Shown here: piece after piece, positions 34,693-43,660 of the stretch
Numbering within the stretch: position 1 is the first letter of the stretch
How the letters are laid out: each line of letters begins with the position of its first letter
Assembly: GCF_004519335.1 (NCBI RefSeq)
Contig: NZ_SOZD01000003.1
Coordinates: 310,001 to 374,000 of the forward strand
Length of the DNA: 64,000 nt
From: Jiella endophytica
GTDB lineage: Bacteria; Pseudomonadota; Alphaproteobacteria; Rhizobiales; Rhizobiaceae
Reading direction: 5' to 3'
The notes under the pieces: model-generated
What the model was told of the DNA's origin: nothing
The model's input: only the letters and a program-made list of their open reading frames with translations
Database searches by the model: none
Position numbers and translations under genes: made by a program

Positions 34693-35002
34693 AAGATCCC
34701 GGCGATCGTCCGCGTCCCTCGGGACGGCGGTGCAGGGATTGTGGGCGGGGTGGTTGGGGGTGGGGATATCTTTTTTGCCCGCGAGGATGTGACTTCTCGC
34801 CAGGGCAGCGGCGGTTCTGCGGAGACGCCGGAGATGGCCGGGGCTGATCTTGCGGCCGACAGATGAGCGGATCTCCGCGTGGCGCAGACGCTCCGCGGCA
34901 GAATCGCGAGAAGCCTCAGATCACGCATATGTTCGCGACCCTGACGCGACGTTGCTTCTGATCAGGATGCGCGAGCGCTATGATCGCGGCAGGAGGCGGA
35001 TC

Positions 35003-35422
35003 ATGGGACGGCGACTACTCATTCAAGCCTTGACAGCGAGCATGTTGACCGGCTCGGCGCCGGTGGTGCTCGCGCAGGCGCAGTCGACGATCCATTTTGC
35101 GACTGGCGAAAGCGCGGCGCGCGTGACCGGCGCGATCACAGGGCACGACTATGCCGACTATCGGCTCGAGGCCCGCGGCGGCCAGACGATGGTGGCGTCG
35201 ATCGAAAAGACCGGCGGAACCGGGCACGGAACGGTCTATTTCAACGTCCTGCCACCCGGAAGCGACGGCGAGGCGATCTTCATCGGAGCGATGGAGCCGG
35301 AGAGACGCGGGCGGATCGCCCTGCCGAGGGACGACGACTACACCCTCAGGGTCTATCTGATGGGTAACGACAGGGACGCCGGAAAGACGATCCGATACGC
35401 CCTGTCGGTGACGATCGAATAG
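35003..35422 (+). CDS. Small secreted beta-rich protein, unknown function
   Basis: A 139-aa product. The ATG follows a perfect AGGAGG with 6-bp spacing, which decides the start. Signal peptide MGRRLLIQALTASMLTGSAP with cleavage near VLAQAQ. The mature domain (about 110 residues) is beta-sandwich-like, similar in style to bacterial pre-peptidase C-type or lysozyme-inhibitor-like domains: GAITGHDYADYRLEARGGQT, TVYFNVLPPGSDGEAIFIGA, LPRDDDYTLRVYLMGND. No catalytic motif is seen. It is 96 bp upstream of another small secreted protein gene in the same direction. Confidence 0.7.
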   Translation: MGRRLLIQALTASMLTGSAPVVLAQAQSTIHFATGESAARVTGAITGHDYADYRLEARGGQTMVASIEKTGGTGHGTVYFNVLPPGSDGEAIFIGAMEPERRGRIALPRDDDYTLRVYLMGNDRDAGKTIRYALSVTIE

Positions 35423-35518
35423 GCGGACCGTCGGAGCCCGCATGGCTGCGGCAGGTGGTCTGTGACCGCACAGCACCGTAACGCCGCCGCCGTGGTACAA
35501 GTCTTGGGAGGAAGCCTC

Positions 35519-35851
35519 ATGCGTATGTTCGGCCGCATCGCCATCGCCGCGTTACTGGCACTGATGGAGGGCGCCCTCCCCGCTCATGCCACCTCCGGCC
35601 CGGGCTGCCTGGTAGTCGTCGGCGTCGGCTATGGGGACGTCCTCAACCTTCGCAAACGCCCCTCGGCATCGGTGCCGATCGTCGATGCGCTGGAGCCCAA
35701 CCGGCACGGCATCATCCATCTCGACGGCGAATGCCGTCCGCTGTCCGTCGCCTGGGGCAGCCGCTGGTGTCCGGTCACCCATTATTACGGGGACCGTACC
35801 AGCCATGGCTGGGTGAAGGCCCGCTTCGTCCGCGACAGCGATTGCCCCTGA
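35519..35851 (+). CDS. Secreted SH3-like domain protein
   Basis: A 110-aa product from ATG 35519, preceded by TGGGAGGAAG. Signal peptide MRMFGRIAIAALLALMEGAL then HATSG. The mature part is a single bacterial SH3-like domain: VVVGVGYGDVLNLRKRPSAS, the classic LNLRxxPs motif, ending SHGWVKARFVRDSDC, with three to four cysteines probably disulfide-bonded. Periplasmic, possibly peptidoglycan-associated. An upstream in-frame ATG exists but the SD favours this start. Confidence 0.8.
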   Translation: MRMFGRIAIAALLALMEGALPAHATSGPGCLVVVGVGYGDVLNLRKRPSASVPIVDALEPNRHGIIHLDGECRPLSVAWGSRWCPVTHYYGDRTSHGWVKARFVRDSDCP

Positions 35852-35958
35852 AGGCGGGGTGAAAGCCCGGCAGATTTCATTTTACCCGGGCATGATCCAT
35901 TCCAGGGCTGCCGGCGGCGCTTCATGACGGGCTTTGACGTTTGTGCACCGTCGGAAAG

Positions 35959-37023
35959 TCACAGCCCTTCGATCCGCCCCTCCTCCACCGCAAAGCACGC
36001 CACCCGCGTCGGGCCGTGCGGCGTCAGCTCCGGCCGCTCGGTGTGGCAGCGCTCGTTCGCATAGGGGCAGCGGGGGTTGAAGGAGCAGCCGGGCGGCGGG
36101 CTGATCGGCGAGGGAAGTTCGCCGGTGAGGCGGATGCGCTGGCCCTTGGATTTGGGGTCGGTGGCCGGCGTCGCCGAGAGCAGCGCGCGGGTATAGGGGT
36201 GGAGCGGCTTTGCGTAGAGGGCGTCCACCGGGGCGATCTCGACGGGGCGGCCGAGATACATGACCATCACACGATCGGCGACGTGCTTCACGACGGACAG
36301 ATCGTGGCTGATGAAGATGTAGGTGAGGCCGAGGCGCTCCTGCAGGTCGGCGAGGAGGTTGAGGATCTGCGCCTGGATCGAGACGTCCAGCGCCGAGACG
36401 GGTTCATCCAGGACCAGGATCTTCGGCTCGAGGATGATGGCTCTGGCAATGGCGATGCGCTGTCGCTGGCCGCCGGAGAACATATGCGGATAGCGGCCGT
36501 AATGCTCCGGGCGAAGGCCGACCTCGGCGAGCGCCTGCTCGGCCTTCCTGCGGCGCTCGGCGGAGGCGAGCCTGGTGTTGATCTTCAGCGGCTCCTCGAT
36601 GATCGAGCCGACCTTCTGGCGCGGATTGAGGGCGCCATAGGGGTTCTGGAAGACGATCTGGACGGTGGAGCGCAGCTTCTTCAGCTGCCTGGCATCCTCG
36701 CCGGTGATAGTGACGCCGTCGATGGTGAGGGCGCCCTCGGACGGCGTCTCGATCATCGTCAGCATGCGGGCAAGGGTCGACTTGCCGCAGCCGGACTCGC
36801 CGACGATCGCCAGCGTCTCGCCCTCCTCGACGGAAAAGCTCGCATCCTTGACGGCCTTGAGGCCGACCGGCCGGGCGAACATTCCCCGTCGCAGCTCATA
36901 GACCTGACTGACATCGGTGGCGGTGACGATGGCGTTCAGCGGGGCAGTCGCCCGGGCGCTGAGGGGCGCGGCGGTCGGAGCAGTCGCCGGAGAGGTCGTC
37001 GGCGTGTCGGTCGGGGCGCTCAT
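35959..37023 (-). CDS. Peptide ABC transporter ATP-binding protein (DppF-type)
   Basis: A 354-aa ATPase starting at the ATG that overlaps the previous stop (ATGA). Walker A GESGCGKST, Q-loop IVFQNPYGALNPR, signature FSGGQRQRIAIARAI, Walker B LVLDEPVSALDVS and H-loop FISHDLSVVKHVADR are all intact. The C-terminal oligopeptide-transporter extension (SPPPGCSFNPRCPYANERC) carries the cysteine cluster typical of DppF/OppF, which in studied homologues binds a [4Fe-4S] cluster. Last gene of the minus-strand peptide transporter run. Substrate (dipeptide, heme or related) is not decidable. Confidence 0.92.
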   Translation of the reverse strand: MSAPTDTPTTSPATAPTAAPLSARATAPLNAIVTATDVSQVYELRRGMFARPVGLKAVKDASFSVEEGETLAIVGESGCGKSTLARMLTMIETPSEGALTIDGVTITGEDARQLKKLRSTVQIVFQNPYGALNPRQKVGSIIEEPLKINTRLASAERRRKAEQALAEVGLRPEHYGRYPHMFSGGQRQRIAIARAIILEPKILVLDEPVSALDVSIQAQILNLLADLQERLGLTYIFISHDLSVVKHVADRVMVMYLGRPVEIAPVDALYAKPLHPYTRALLSATPATDPKSKGQRIRLTGELPSPISPPPGCSFNPRCPYANERCHTERPELTPHGPTRVACFAVEEGRIEGL

Positions 37024-38003
37024 CAGGCGGCACTCACATTGGCGGGGTGATTGAGCGGATAGTGGCAGAGCGCCTCGCCGAGGCTCTTCGGCTGGCGTGG
37101 CGGCACCACCGTGCGGCACTTGTCGTCGGCCTTGTCGCAGCGGGGGTTGAACAGGCAGCCGTCCGGCCGGTCGCCCTGCCCCGGCACGACGCCCGGAATG
37201 GTCGGCAGGCGCCTTTCCGTGGCCCGCTCGGGGATCGCTGCGAGCAGCGCCGAGGTATAGGGGTGGTGCGGTGCGTCGAAGAGGGTCGAGACCGGCTGGC
37301 GCTCCACCTGCTGGCCGGCATATTGCACGACGACGCGCTCGGCGGTCTCGGCGATGACGCCCATGTCGTGGGTGATCAGGATCATCGCCATGCCGCGCTC
37401 CTTCTGGAGATCGAGGAGGAGGTCGAGGATCTGCGCCTGGATCGTCACGTCGAGAGCCGTGGTCGGCTCGTCGGCGATGAGCAGCTTCGGCCGGCAGGCG
37501 GTGGCCATGGCGATCATCACCCGCTGGCTCATGCCGCCGGACATCTGGTGAGGAAAGGCCGAGAGCCGGCGCTCGGGCTCGGGGATGCCGACGGCGTTCA
37601 TCAGCTCGATGGCCCGGTCCTTTCGCCCCTTGCGGTCGAGATCGGTGTGGGCTTTCAGCGCCTCCTTGATCTGGAAGCCGACGGTGAAGCAGGGATTGAG
37701 GCTCGACATCGGCTCCTGGAAGATCATCGCGATCTCGGAGCCGATGATCTTGCGCCGCTCGCGGCCGGACATCTGTCGCATGTCGCGGCCCTCGAAGGCG
37801 ATCTCGTCGGCGGTCACCGTCGCCGACGGGGGAAGCAGGCCCATCAGGCCGAGCATGGCGACGGACTTGCCGGAGCCCGATTCACCGACGATGCCGAGCA
37901 CCTCGCCGGGCTCGACGGTGATGTCGACGCCGTCCACCGCCTTGAACGGGCCGGAGGCGGTGTCGAAGCTGACGGAAAGATTGCGGAGAGAAAGAAGGGG
38001 CAT
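37023..38003 (-). CDS. Peptide ABC transporter ATP-binding protein (DppD-type)
   Basis: A 326-aa ATPase with Walker [10 protein letters not shown]-loop [15 protein letters not shown], signature [15 protein letters not shown], Walker [15 protein letters not shown]-loop [17 protein letters not shown] and the C-terminal [14 protein letters not shown] motif of DppD/OppD subunits. It follows the unknown gene at 38019 with 15 bp between and overlaps the next ATPase gene by a single base-sharing ATGA junction, so both ATPases are made together. Confidence 0.93.
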   Translation of the reverse strand: MPLLSLRNLSVSFDTASGPFKAVDGVDITVEPGEVLGIVGESGSGKSVAMLGLMGLLPPSATVTADEIAFEGRDMRQMSGRERRKIIGSEIAMIFQEPMSSLNPCFTVGFQIKEALKAHTDLDRKGRKDRAIELMNAVGIPEPERRLSAFPHQMSGGMSQRVMIAMATACRPKLLIADEPTTALDVTIQAQILDLLLDLQKERGMAMILITHDMGVIAETAERVVVQYAGQQVERQPVSTLFDAPHHPYTSALLAAIPERATERRLPTIPGVVPGQGDRPDGCLFNPRCDKADDKCRTVVPPRQPKSLGEALCHYPLNHPANVSAA

Positions 38004-38018
38004 TATGTTCCGGCTTGC

Positions 38019-38837
38019 TCAAGAGGTTCGATCATGACTGGTCCCATCCTTCCCCTCATCTGATCCATCGGTGTCGCCTGAGTCCGCATGCGGCCTCGCG
38101 ATCCTGTCCGCGACAGCTCGGAATGCCAGAAGGTGGCGCCGGGCGCCCCTGGCGCGCACGAGCTCGTCGAGGGTTGAGAGGTCTTCCCGGACCGTGCGGG
38201 TGACGGGCGAACCATCCAGCCCGTCGAAGGATTTGTGCTGGCACTGCCGGTCCATCAGCAGATAAAACAGGAAGTCCCCGCCGGGCGCCCGCATCAGCCG
38301 CGCGGTCTGGAAGAACACCCTGATCGCCTGCACCTTGCGCGCGGTCGAAAGCGCCTCGAATTCGCCGGTCGAGAATTTCTGAAATTGCGCGTCGAGCAGC
38401 TCGCTGTATTGCGTGAAGGCCTGAAACGTCTCGATCACCCGCGGGTCGAAATGATGGAGGACCTTACGGAACTCGGGATAGGAGTTCTCCGACCGGGAAT
38501 ATACAGAGAAGAAGCGGAACGGCCGGTTCGGCCGGTCGCTTTCCTCGATCAGCCCGACATAGCGGGTTTCGACTTCGGGATCGTAATAGCGGACGAGGCT
38601 TTCGAGCCGCGACTTGACGTCGAAATAGGCGCGCATCGCCGCCTCGCGCCGAAGGCTCGTCGCGCGGAGGTGGTCTCTGACTTCCTGATAGATCGTCTTG
38701 CCGACCCAGGCCGCGACGGCGAGGATCGCCGCGCCGAGCAGGCTGTCCTTGCTGAAGACGGTGCCCCAGAATCCCGGCTCCGGGGCGGCGGCCGGAGCCG
38801 CCGCAAAGCCGAGAAAGGGGAGCAGGAGATCGGGCAT
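38019..38837 (-). CDS. Membrane-anchored protein of unknown function inside the peptide transporter operon
   Basis: A 272-aa product inserted between the second permease gene (7 bp upstream) and the first ATPase gene (15 bp downstream). It has one membrane helix at about residues 31-50 (DSLLGAAILAVAAWVGKTIY) and then a soluble domain of about 220 residues, mainly helical, with charged and aromatic stretches (RSENSYPEFRKVLHHFDPRV, FTQYSELLDAQFQKF). No family is recognised. Tight spacing says it is co-transcribed with the transporter. The C-terminal tail is Asp/Gly-rich (HADSGDTDGSDEGKDG). It could be a membrane accessory factor or an unrelated insertion. Confidence 0.7.
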   Translation of the reverse strand: MPDLLLPFLGFAAAPAAAPEPGFWGTVFSKDSLLGAAILAVAAWVGKTIYQEVRDHLRATSLRREAAMRAYFDVKSRLESLVRYYDPEVETRYVGLIEESDRPNRPFRFFSVYSRSENSYPEFRKVLHHFDPRVIETFQAFTQYSELLDAQFQKFSTGEFEALSTARKVQAIRVFFQTARLMRAPGGDFLFYLLMDRQCQHKSFDGLDGSPVTRTVREDLSTLDELVRARGARRHLLAFRAVADRIARPHADSGDTDGSDEGKDGTSHDRTS

Positions 38838-38844
38838 CCGCCTG

Positions 38845-39786
38845 TCAGCTCCGCTTCATCTTCGGGTCGAGCGCATCGCGCAGGCCGTCGCCGACGAGGT
38901 TGATGGCAAGCACCGTGACGAGGATGGCGAGGCCCGGGAAGGTCACGACCCACCAAGCGCGCAAGATGAATTCGCGGGCTTCGGCGAGCATGGTGCCCCA
39001 TTCCGGCGTCGGCGGCTGGGCGCCCATGCCGAGGAAGCCCAGCGCCGCCGCGTCGAGGATGGCGTTGGAGAAGGACAGCGTCGCCTGGACGATCAGCGGG
39101 CCGAGGCAGTTGGGCAGGATCGTCACCACCATCAGCCGCAGCGGGCCGGCCCCCACCACCTTTGCCGCGGTGACGTATTCGCGCCGCTTCTCGGCCATCA
39201 CCGAAGCCCTTGTCAGCCGGACGAAATGCGGCTGCAGGACGAGGGCGATGGCGATCATCGCATTGGTGAGGCCCGGCCCCAGCACCGCGACGAGGACGAG
39301 GGCGAGGAGCAGCGAGGGAAAGGCGAGGATGACGTCCATCACCCGCATGATGACGGTGTCGAGCCAGCCGCCGAAATAGCCGGCGACGAGGCCGACCGCG
39401 ATGCCGACCGAGACCGCCACGACGACGACGATGACGCCGATGAACAGCGAGTACTGCGCCCCGAAGAGCAGGCGGGAGAGCATGTCGCGGCCGATCGCGT
39501 CGGTGCCGAGGATGTAGTTCCAGCTGCCGCCGTCCTGCCAGACAGGCGGCAGCAGCTGCGCCTGGTTGTTCGTCGCGATCGGCGAATGCGGCGCCAGCAG
39601 CGGCGCGGCGATCGCCGTCAGGACGATCAGGCCGAAGACGACGAGACCGAGCACGGCGCCCTTGTTCTCGGCGAAATAGAACCAGAACTCCTCCAGCATC
39701 TGCCGGCGGGCGCTCTTCTTCACGCGGTGATCGGGACCGTCCGCGCCGACACCCTCTTCGGCTTCCTGGGCTGAGATATGGCTCAT
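38845..39786 (-). CDS. Peptide ABC transporter permease (DppC-type)
   Basis: A 313-aa inner-membrane protein. The N-terminal segment (EEFWFYFAENKGAVLGLVVF) leads to the first helix; family features are LGTDAIGRDMLSRLLFGAQY in the periplasmic loop and the EAA motif AAKVVGAGPLRLMVVTILPN for ATPase contact. The start at 39786 gives the normal length; the frame is open upstream but there it overlaps the DppB-type gene and is not used. Eleven bases separate it from the upstream permease gene. Confidence 0.94.
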   Translation of the reverse strand: MSHISAQEAEEGVGADGPDHRVKKSARRQMLEEFWFYFAENKGAVLGLVVFGLIVLTAIAAPLLAPHSPIATNNQAQLLPPVWQDGGSWNYILGTDAIGRDMLSRLLFGAQYSLFIGVIVVVVAVSVGIAVGLVAGYFGGWLDTVIMRVMDVILAFPSLLLALVLVAVLGPGLTNAMIAIALVLQPHFVRLTRASVMAEKRREYVTAAKVVGAGPLRLMVVTILPNCLGPLIVQATLSFSNAILDAAALGFLGMGAQPPTPEWGTMLAEAREFILRAWWVVTFPGLAILVTVLAINLVGDGLRDALDPKMKRS

Positions 39787-39797
39787 GGCGGTGTCTC

Positions 39798-40805
39798 CTA
39801 TCGCGCCCGGACGCGCGGATTGATCACCCCGTAGAGGATGTCCACCGCAAGATTGACGAACATGATGATCATCGCGATCAGCAACAGGCCGCCCTGCACC
39901 ACCGGGTAGTCGCGGCGAAAGACGCTGTCGACCATCCACTTGCCGATCCCCGGCCAGGAGAAGATCGACTCGGTCAGGATCGCGCCGGCCATCAGCACCC
40001 CGACCTGCAGGCCGATGGTGGTCACCACCGGGATCAGCGCGTTTCGCAGCGCATGGACGCCGACGACCCGCGAGCGCGGCAGGCCCTTGGCCTTGGCGGT
40101 GCGCACATAGTCTTCGCCGAGCACCTCGAGCATGGCAGAGCGGGTCTGCCGGGCGATGACGGCGAGCGGGATCGTGGCGAGCACGATCGACGGCAGGATG
40201 AGATGCGAGACTGCCGAGCCGAACGCGCCCTTCTGGTCCGACAGGAGCGAGTCGATCAGCATGAAGCCGGTGGCCTGGGGGAAATAATAGAGCAGCGAGA
40301 TGCGGCCCGAGACCGGCGTCCATTGCAGGACGCCCGAAAACAGGATGATCAGCAGGAGGCCCCACCAGAAGATCGGCATGGAATAGCCGACGAGGGCCGC
40401 GCCCATCACCGTCTGGTCGAACCACGACCCGCGCTTGACCGCGGCGAAGACGCCGGCCGGAACGCCGAGCGCGACCGCGATGACGATAGCGCAGAGCGAC
40501 AGTTCGAGGGTTGCCGGAAACAGCGTGAAGAACTCGCCGGCCACCCCACGCTTGGTCACGATCGAGGTGCCGAAGTCGCCCTGCAGCAGCCCCCAGAGAT
40601 AGGAGAGATACTGCATCACCAGCGGTCGGTCGAAGCCGAGCTGATGCATGATCGCGGCATGGCGCTCCGGCGAGACCACCCGCTCGCCGGCCAGCATCTG
40701 GACCGGGTCGCCGGGAAGCAGGCGGATGAAGGCGAAGGCGACGATCGATACGCCGATGAAAGTCGGGATCAGGACGGCGATGCGCGATAGCAGGAAGCGC
40801 TGCAT
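39798..40805 (-). CDS. Peptide ABC transporter permease (DppB-type)
   Basis: A 335-aa inner-membrane permease with the family N-terminus (MQRFLLSRIAVLIPTFIGVS), the loop LLPGDPVQMLAGERVVSPER, six predicted helices and the EAA motif RTAKAKGLPRSRVVGVHALR. Gene order here is unusual: the HAD phosphatase gene lies immediately upstream (67 bp), between the binding protein and this permease. Confidence 0.95.
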   Translation of the reverse strand: MQRFLLSRIAVLIPTFIGVSIVAFAFIRLLPGDPVQMLAGERVVSPERHAAIMHQLGFDRPLVMQYLSYLWGLLQGDFGTSIVTKRGVAGEFFTLFPATLELSLCAIVIAVALGVPAGVFAAVKRGSWFDQTVMGAALVGYSMPIFWWGLLLIILFSGVLQWTPVSGRISLLYYFPQATGFMLIDSLLSDQKGAFGSAVSHLILPSIVLATIPLAVIARQTRSAMLEVLGEDYVRTAKAKGLPRSRVVGVHALRNALIPVVTTIGLQVGVLMAGAILTESIFSWPGIGKWMVDSVFRRDYPVVQGGLLLIAMIIMFVNLAVDILYGVINPRVRAR

Positions 40806-40872
40806 TTTACCTCGAAGGTCAGGTCGAAAGTCTCGTTATCGTTGCCGGCCTTTGCGACCGGAGCTCATGGGG

Positions 40873-41721
40873 TCAACCGTCGCGGCCGAGCCGCCTCAGC
40901 GCGATCCGCGAGGCGTGCGAGCGCACCGCATGGGCGAGGATCTCGAAGAGCGGCTCGCCATCCTCGTAATTGGGGCCGGCCAGGGCGTCGGGGCGCTGCG
41001 CCTGCAGCATCTCGTCCTCGGCGGCGAATTCGCCGTCCCGCGCGACGGCGATGGCGAAGCCGCCCATCTCGCGCACGAAGCCGAAGGCCTGCAGGTCGGA
41101 GGCGCCGTCGCCGACATAGATCAGCTGGTCGAAGGCCACGCGCAATTCCTCTTCGGGGATCTCCGCCTCGGTGCGCGACGGTGCATTCGAGCCTCCGAGG
41201 TCGATCCCCTTGGCGAGCGCCTGGATGTAGCGGACCTTCTCGGGATGGGAAATCATCTTCTTGACGCCGCGAAGGCGCCGGTCGTTGCCGATGTCGAAGG
41301 CCGAGCCGTAGCGGCGGTCGAAGGCCGCGGCGATCGGATGGGCGGAAAAGACGTCGAGATAGCCCGAGGAGACGATGGCAAATTCCAGCGTCACCGACGG
41401 GTCAACGTCCCTTGCGACCTGCCGCAGGCGCTCCGGCATCGTCTCGGCGCCGGGAAAGCCGCGGGTGGTCCGCCCGGCCTCCTCGGCCTCGTCGAGGCCG
41501 ATCGTCCTGCCCGCCGGCCCGCACATGCGGCAGAGCCCCTCGAACTTCGCCAGGATATCGTCCCAGCCGGATTTGCCGAGCGGATGATAGTGCTCGGACT
41601 TCCATTCGCCGACGTCGAACCCCATCAGCGTGACCAGGCGCTCGAAGGAATCCTCCGCCAGCGTCCAGTCGAAGTCGAAGGCGAGCAGGATGCGCGAGTT
41701 GAACGGATGGGTCGCCGTCAT
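40873..41721 (-). CDS. HAD-family phosphatase, phosphoserine-phosphatase-like
   Basis: A 282-aa soluble hydrolase placed between the transporter's binding protein and permease genes. HAD motif I is ILLAFDFDWTLAEDSFERLV (DxDxT nucleophile Asp), motif II is FAIVSSGYLDVFSAHP, and motif IV is LIYVGDGASDLQAF, giving a complete active site. A C1-type cap is present between motifs I and II. Start at the ATG giving MTATHPFN; an ATG 15 bp upstream is also possible. Metabolite substrate is unknown; the operon position suggests a product of the imported compound. Confidence 0.85.
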   Translation of the reverse strand: MTATHPFNSRILLAFDFDWTLAEDSFERLVTLMGFDVGEWKSEHYHPLGKSGWDDILAKFEGLCRMCGPAGRTIGLDEAEEAGRTTRGFPGAETMPERLRQVARDVDPSVTLEFAIVSSGYLDVFSAHPIAAAFDRRYGSAFDIGNDRRLRGVKKMISHPEKVRYIQALAKGIDLGGSNAPSRTEAEIPEEELRVAFDQLIYVGDGASDLQAFGFVREMGGFAIAVARDGEFAAEDEMLQAQRPDALAGPNYEDGEPLFEILAHAVRSHASRIALRRLGRDG

Positions 41722-41741
41722 CTCAGGCCCTTTCAATCAGC

Positions 41742-41765
41742 AAGGGGCGGCTGATGCCGCCCCTT
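41742..41765. other. Hairpin between binding protein gene and HAD gene
   Basis: AAGGGGCGGC, loop TGAT, GCCGCCCCTT, a perfect 10-bp stem placed 26 bp after the binding protein stop. As in other importer operons it probably stabilises the upstream mRNA or partly terminates, allowing excess binding protein. On the minus (coding) strand no long U-run follows. Confidence 0.55.
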
Positions 41766-41790
41766 TTCGTTTCGCCAAGCGTGCCGAAGC

Positions 41791-43386
41791 TCACTCTGCG
41801 ATGTCGACGTCGTCGAAGCGGTGGTAGCCGAGCGGATCCTGGACGAAGCCCTTCACCGACTTCTGCATCGGCATGAACACCTTCGAATGGTCGATGGTCA
41901 GCCAGGGCGCCTGCTTCTTGAACACGGCCTGTGCCTGCTCGTAGAGCTTGGTGCGCTCGGCCTGGTCGTCCGTCGCCTTGGCCTTCTTGACCAGGTCGTC
42001 GAACTCCTTGTCGCACCACTGGGCGCGGTTGTTGCCGCCGACGGCGTCGCAGCCGAGCAGGGTGTCGAGGAAGTTGTCCGGATCGCCGTTGTCGCCGGTC
42101 CAGCCCAGCATCGCGGCGCCGTCGCGGTCCTTGGCCTTGGACTTTTCCAGATACTCGCCCCATTCGTAGGAGACGATCTCGGCCTTGACGCCGACCTTGG
42201 CGAGGTCCGCCTGCATCAGCTCCGCCGCGCGGCGGGCATTGAGCATGTAGGGCCGCGACACCGGCATCGCCCAGATCTTCATCGACAGATCGGTGACGCC
42301 GGCATCGGCGAGCATCTTCTTCGAGGCTTCCGGATCGTAGGGATCGTCCTGGATCGAGTCGTCATAGGACCACATCGTCGGCGGGATCGGGTTCTTGGCG
42401 GGAACCGCCGCGCCCTGGAACACCGCGTCGATGATCGCCTGCTTGTTGATGGCCATGTTGAGGGCCTTGCGGACCTCGACCTTGTCGAACGGCGCCTGGG
42501 TGGTGTTGTAGGCCATATAGGCGACGTTGAGGCCTTCCTGCTCCATCACCTCGAGGTTCGAATCGCTCTTCAGCGAGTCGACGTCGGCGGCGTTCGGATA
42601 GGGGAAGATCTGGCACTCGTTCGCCTTCAGCTTCTGCACGCGGACAGAAGCGTCGGTGGTGATGGCGAAGATCAGGTCGTCGATCTTCTGCTTGCCCTTG
42701 AAGTAGTCCGGATTGGCCTTGTAGCGGATCACGGCATCCGGCTGATAGGCGACGAACTGGTAGGGTCCGGTGCCGAGCGGCTGCTGGTTGAGCATCGACT
42801 CCTGGCCATCGGCCTTGAGCTTGTCGGCATATTCCTTCGACATGATCGAGGCGAAATCCATCGCCAGATCGGCAAGGAACGGCGCCTCGGGCCGCGCCAG
42901 CGTGAACTTGACCGTCAGGTCGTCGACTTTCTCGATCGACTTGATCAGGTCGGGAAAGCCCATGCCGCTCGAATATTCCCAGCTGGCGCCGGCGACATAC
43001 TGGTTCCAGGGACTGTCGCTCTTCAGCTGGCGCTCGAAGGAGAACACCACGTCATCGGCGTTGAGGGTCCGCGACGGGGTGAAGAAGTCCGTCGTCTGGA
43101 ACTTCACGTCAGGCCGCAGCTTGAAGGTATATTCGGTGCCGTCCTCGGAAATCTCCCAGGATTCCGCCAGGCCGGGCTCGATCTCGGTCGACCCGTGCTT
43201 GAACTCGACGAGGCGGTTGTAGACCGTGCGCGAAGCCGCGTCGAAGGTCGTGCCGGCGGTGTAGAGTCCCGGGTCGAAGCCTTCCGGCGACGCCTCGGAG
43301 CAATAGACGAGCGTCTTGGCCGACGCCGCCGAACCGAGGGCCAGGGTCAGGGCCGTCGCGGCGAGAAGCCGGGTCAGGGATTTCAT
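41791..43386 (-). CDS. Peptide ABC transporter substrate-binding protein (DppA-type)
   Basis: A 531-aa periplasmic receptor with a good signal peptide (MKSLTRLLAATALTLALGSA then ASA-KTLVYC). Family SBP_bac_5 features include YCSEASPEGFDPGLYTAGTT at the mature N-terminus, KFQTTDFFTPSRTLNADDVV and GTGPYQFVAYQPD. It has four visible cysteines. It is the first gene of the minus-strand transporter run and is separated from the HAD gene by 69 bp holding a strong hairpin. DppA-type receptors bind dipeptides or heme; specificity cannot be assigned. Confidence 0.95.
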   Translation of the reverse strand: MKSLTRLLAATALTLALGSAASAKTLVYCSEASPEGFDPGLYTAGTTFDAASRTVYNRLVEFKHGSTEIEPGLAESWEISEDGTEYTFKLRPDVKFQTTDFFTPSRTLNADDVVFSFERQLKSDSPWNQYVAGASWEYSSGMGFPDLIKSIEKVDDLTVKFTLARPEAPFLADLAMDFASIMSKEYADKLKADGQESMLNQQPLGTGPYQFVAYQPDAVIRYKANPDYFKGKQKIDDLIFAITTDASVRVQKLKANECQIFPYPNAADVDSLKSDSNLEVMEQEGLNVAYMAYNTTQAPFDKVEVRKALNMAINKQAIIDAVFQGAAVPAKNPIPPTMWSYDDSIQDDPYDPEASKKMLADAGVTDLSMKIWAMPVSRPYMLNARRAAELMQADLAKVGVKAEIVSYEWGEYLEKSKAKDRDGAAMLGWTGDNGDPDNFLDTLLGCDAVGGNNRAQWCDKEFDDLVKKAKATDDQAERTKLYEQAQAVFKKQAPWLTIDHSKVFMPMQKSVKGFVQDPLGYHRFDDVDIAE

Positions 43387-43660
43387 GCGGTATGCCTCCT
43401 GTCAGGATGGGGCGGTTTCTTCTGTCCGCTCACCGGTGAACCTTTCGCATATCAGCTTCGGATGCGATCGCAACCGGCCGTCGAGCCAAGGGCGAAGTCC
43501 AGGCATCCACCGGGGTCAAGTGTTTCGCGGCATTGCAGCAGTCGTGTCGGCGCGAACACTTGCCTCTAGCCTTTGGACCGGCAGGGGCCATGGCCGCACC
43601 CGACCGCGGGCCGTATCCGACAGCTTTTGATTGACGAAGGCAAGGGCGTTTTTTGACTGG

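Larger units (their letters stand above)
33842..35002. other. Gene-free region of about 1.2 kb with inverted repeats
   Basis: No convincing gene in either direction; long open frames crossing it are Pro/Arg/Ser-rich artefacts of high GC with no motifs. It contains two long inverted repeats (34005-34178 and 34583-34692) and appears to be a non-coding, repeat-rich spacer between prfC and two small secreted-protein genes. Confidence 0.6.

Noticed and set aside
33751-34866. Open frame of about 370 codons in the gene-free region after prfC
   Set aside because: It overlaps the prfC end and both repeat arms, has Pro/Arg/Ser-biased composition and no domain or ribosome-binding site.
38845-40425. Extended permease reading frame overlapping the DppB-type gene
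   Set aside because: The extra N-terminus is a frame-shifted read of the preceding permease gene; the ATG at 39786 gives the normal family length.
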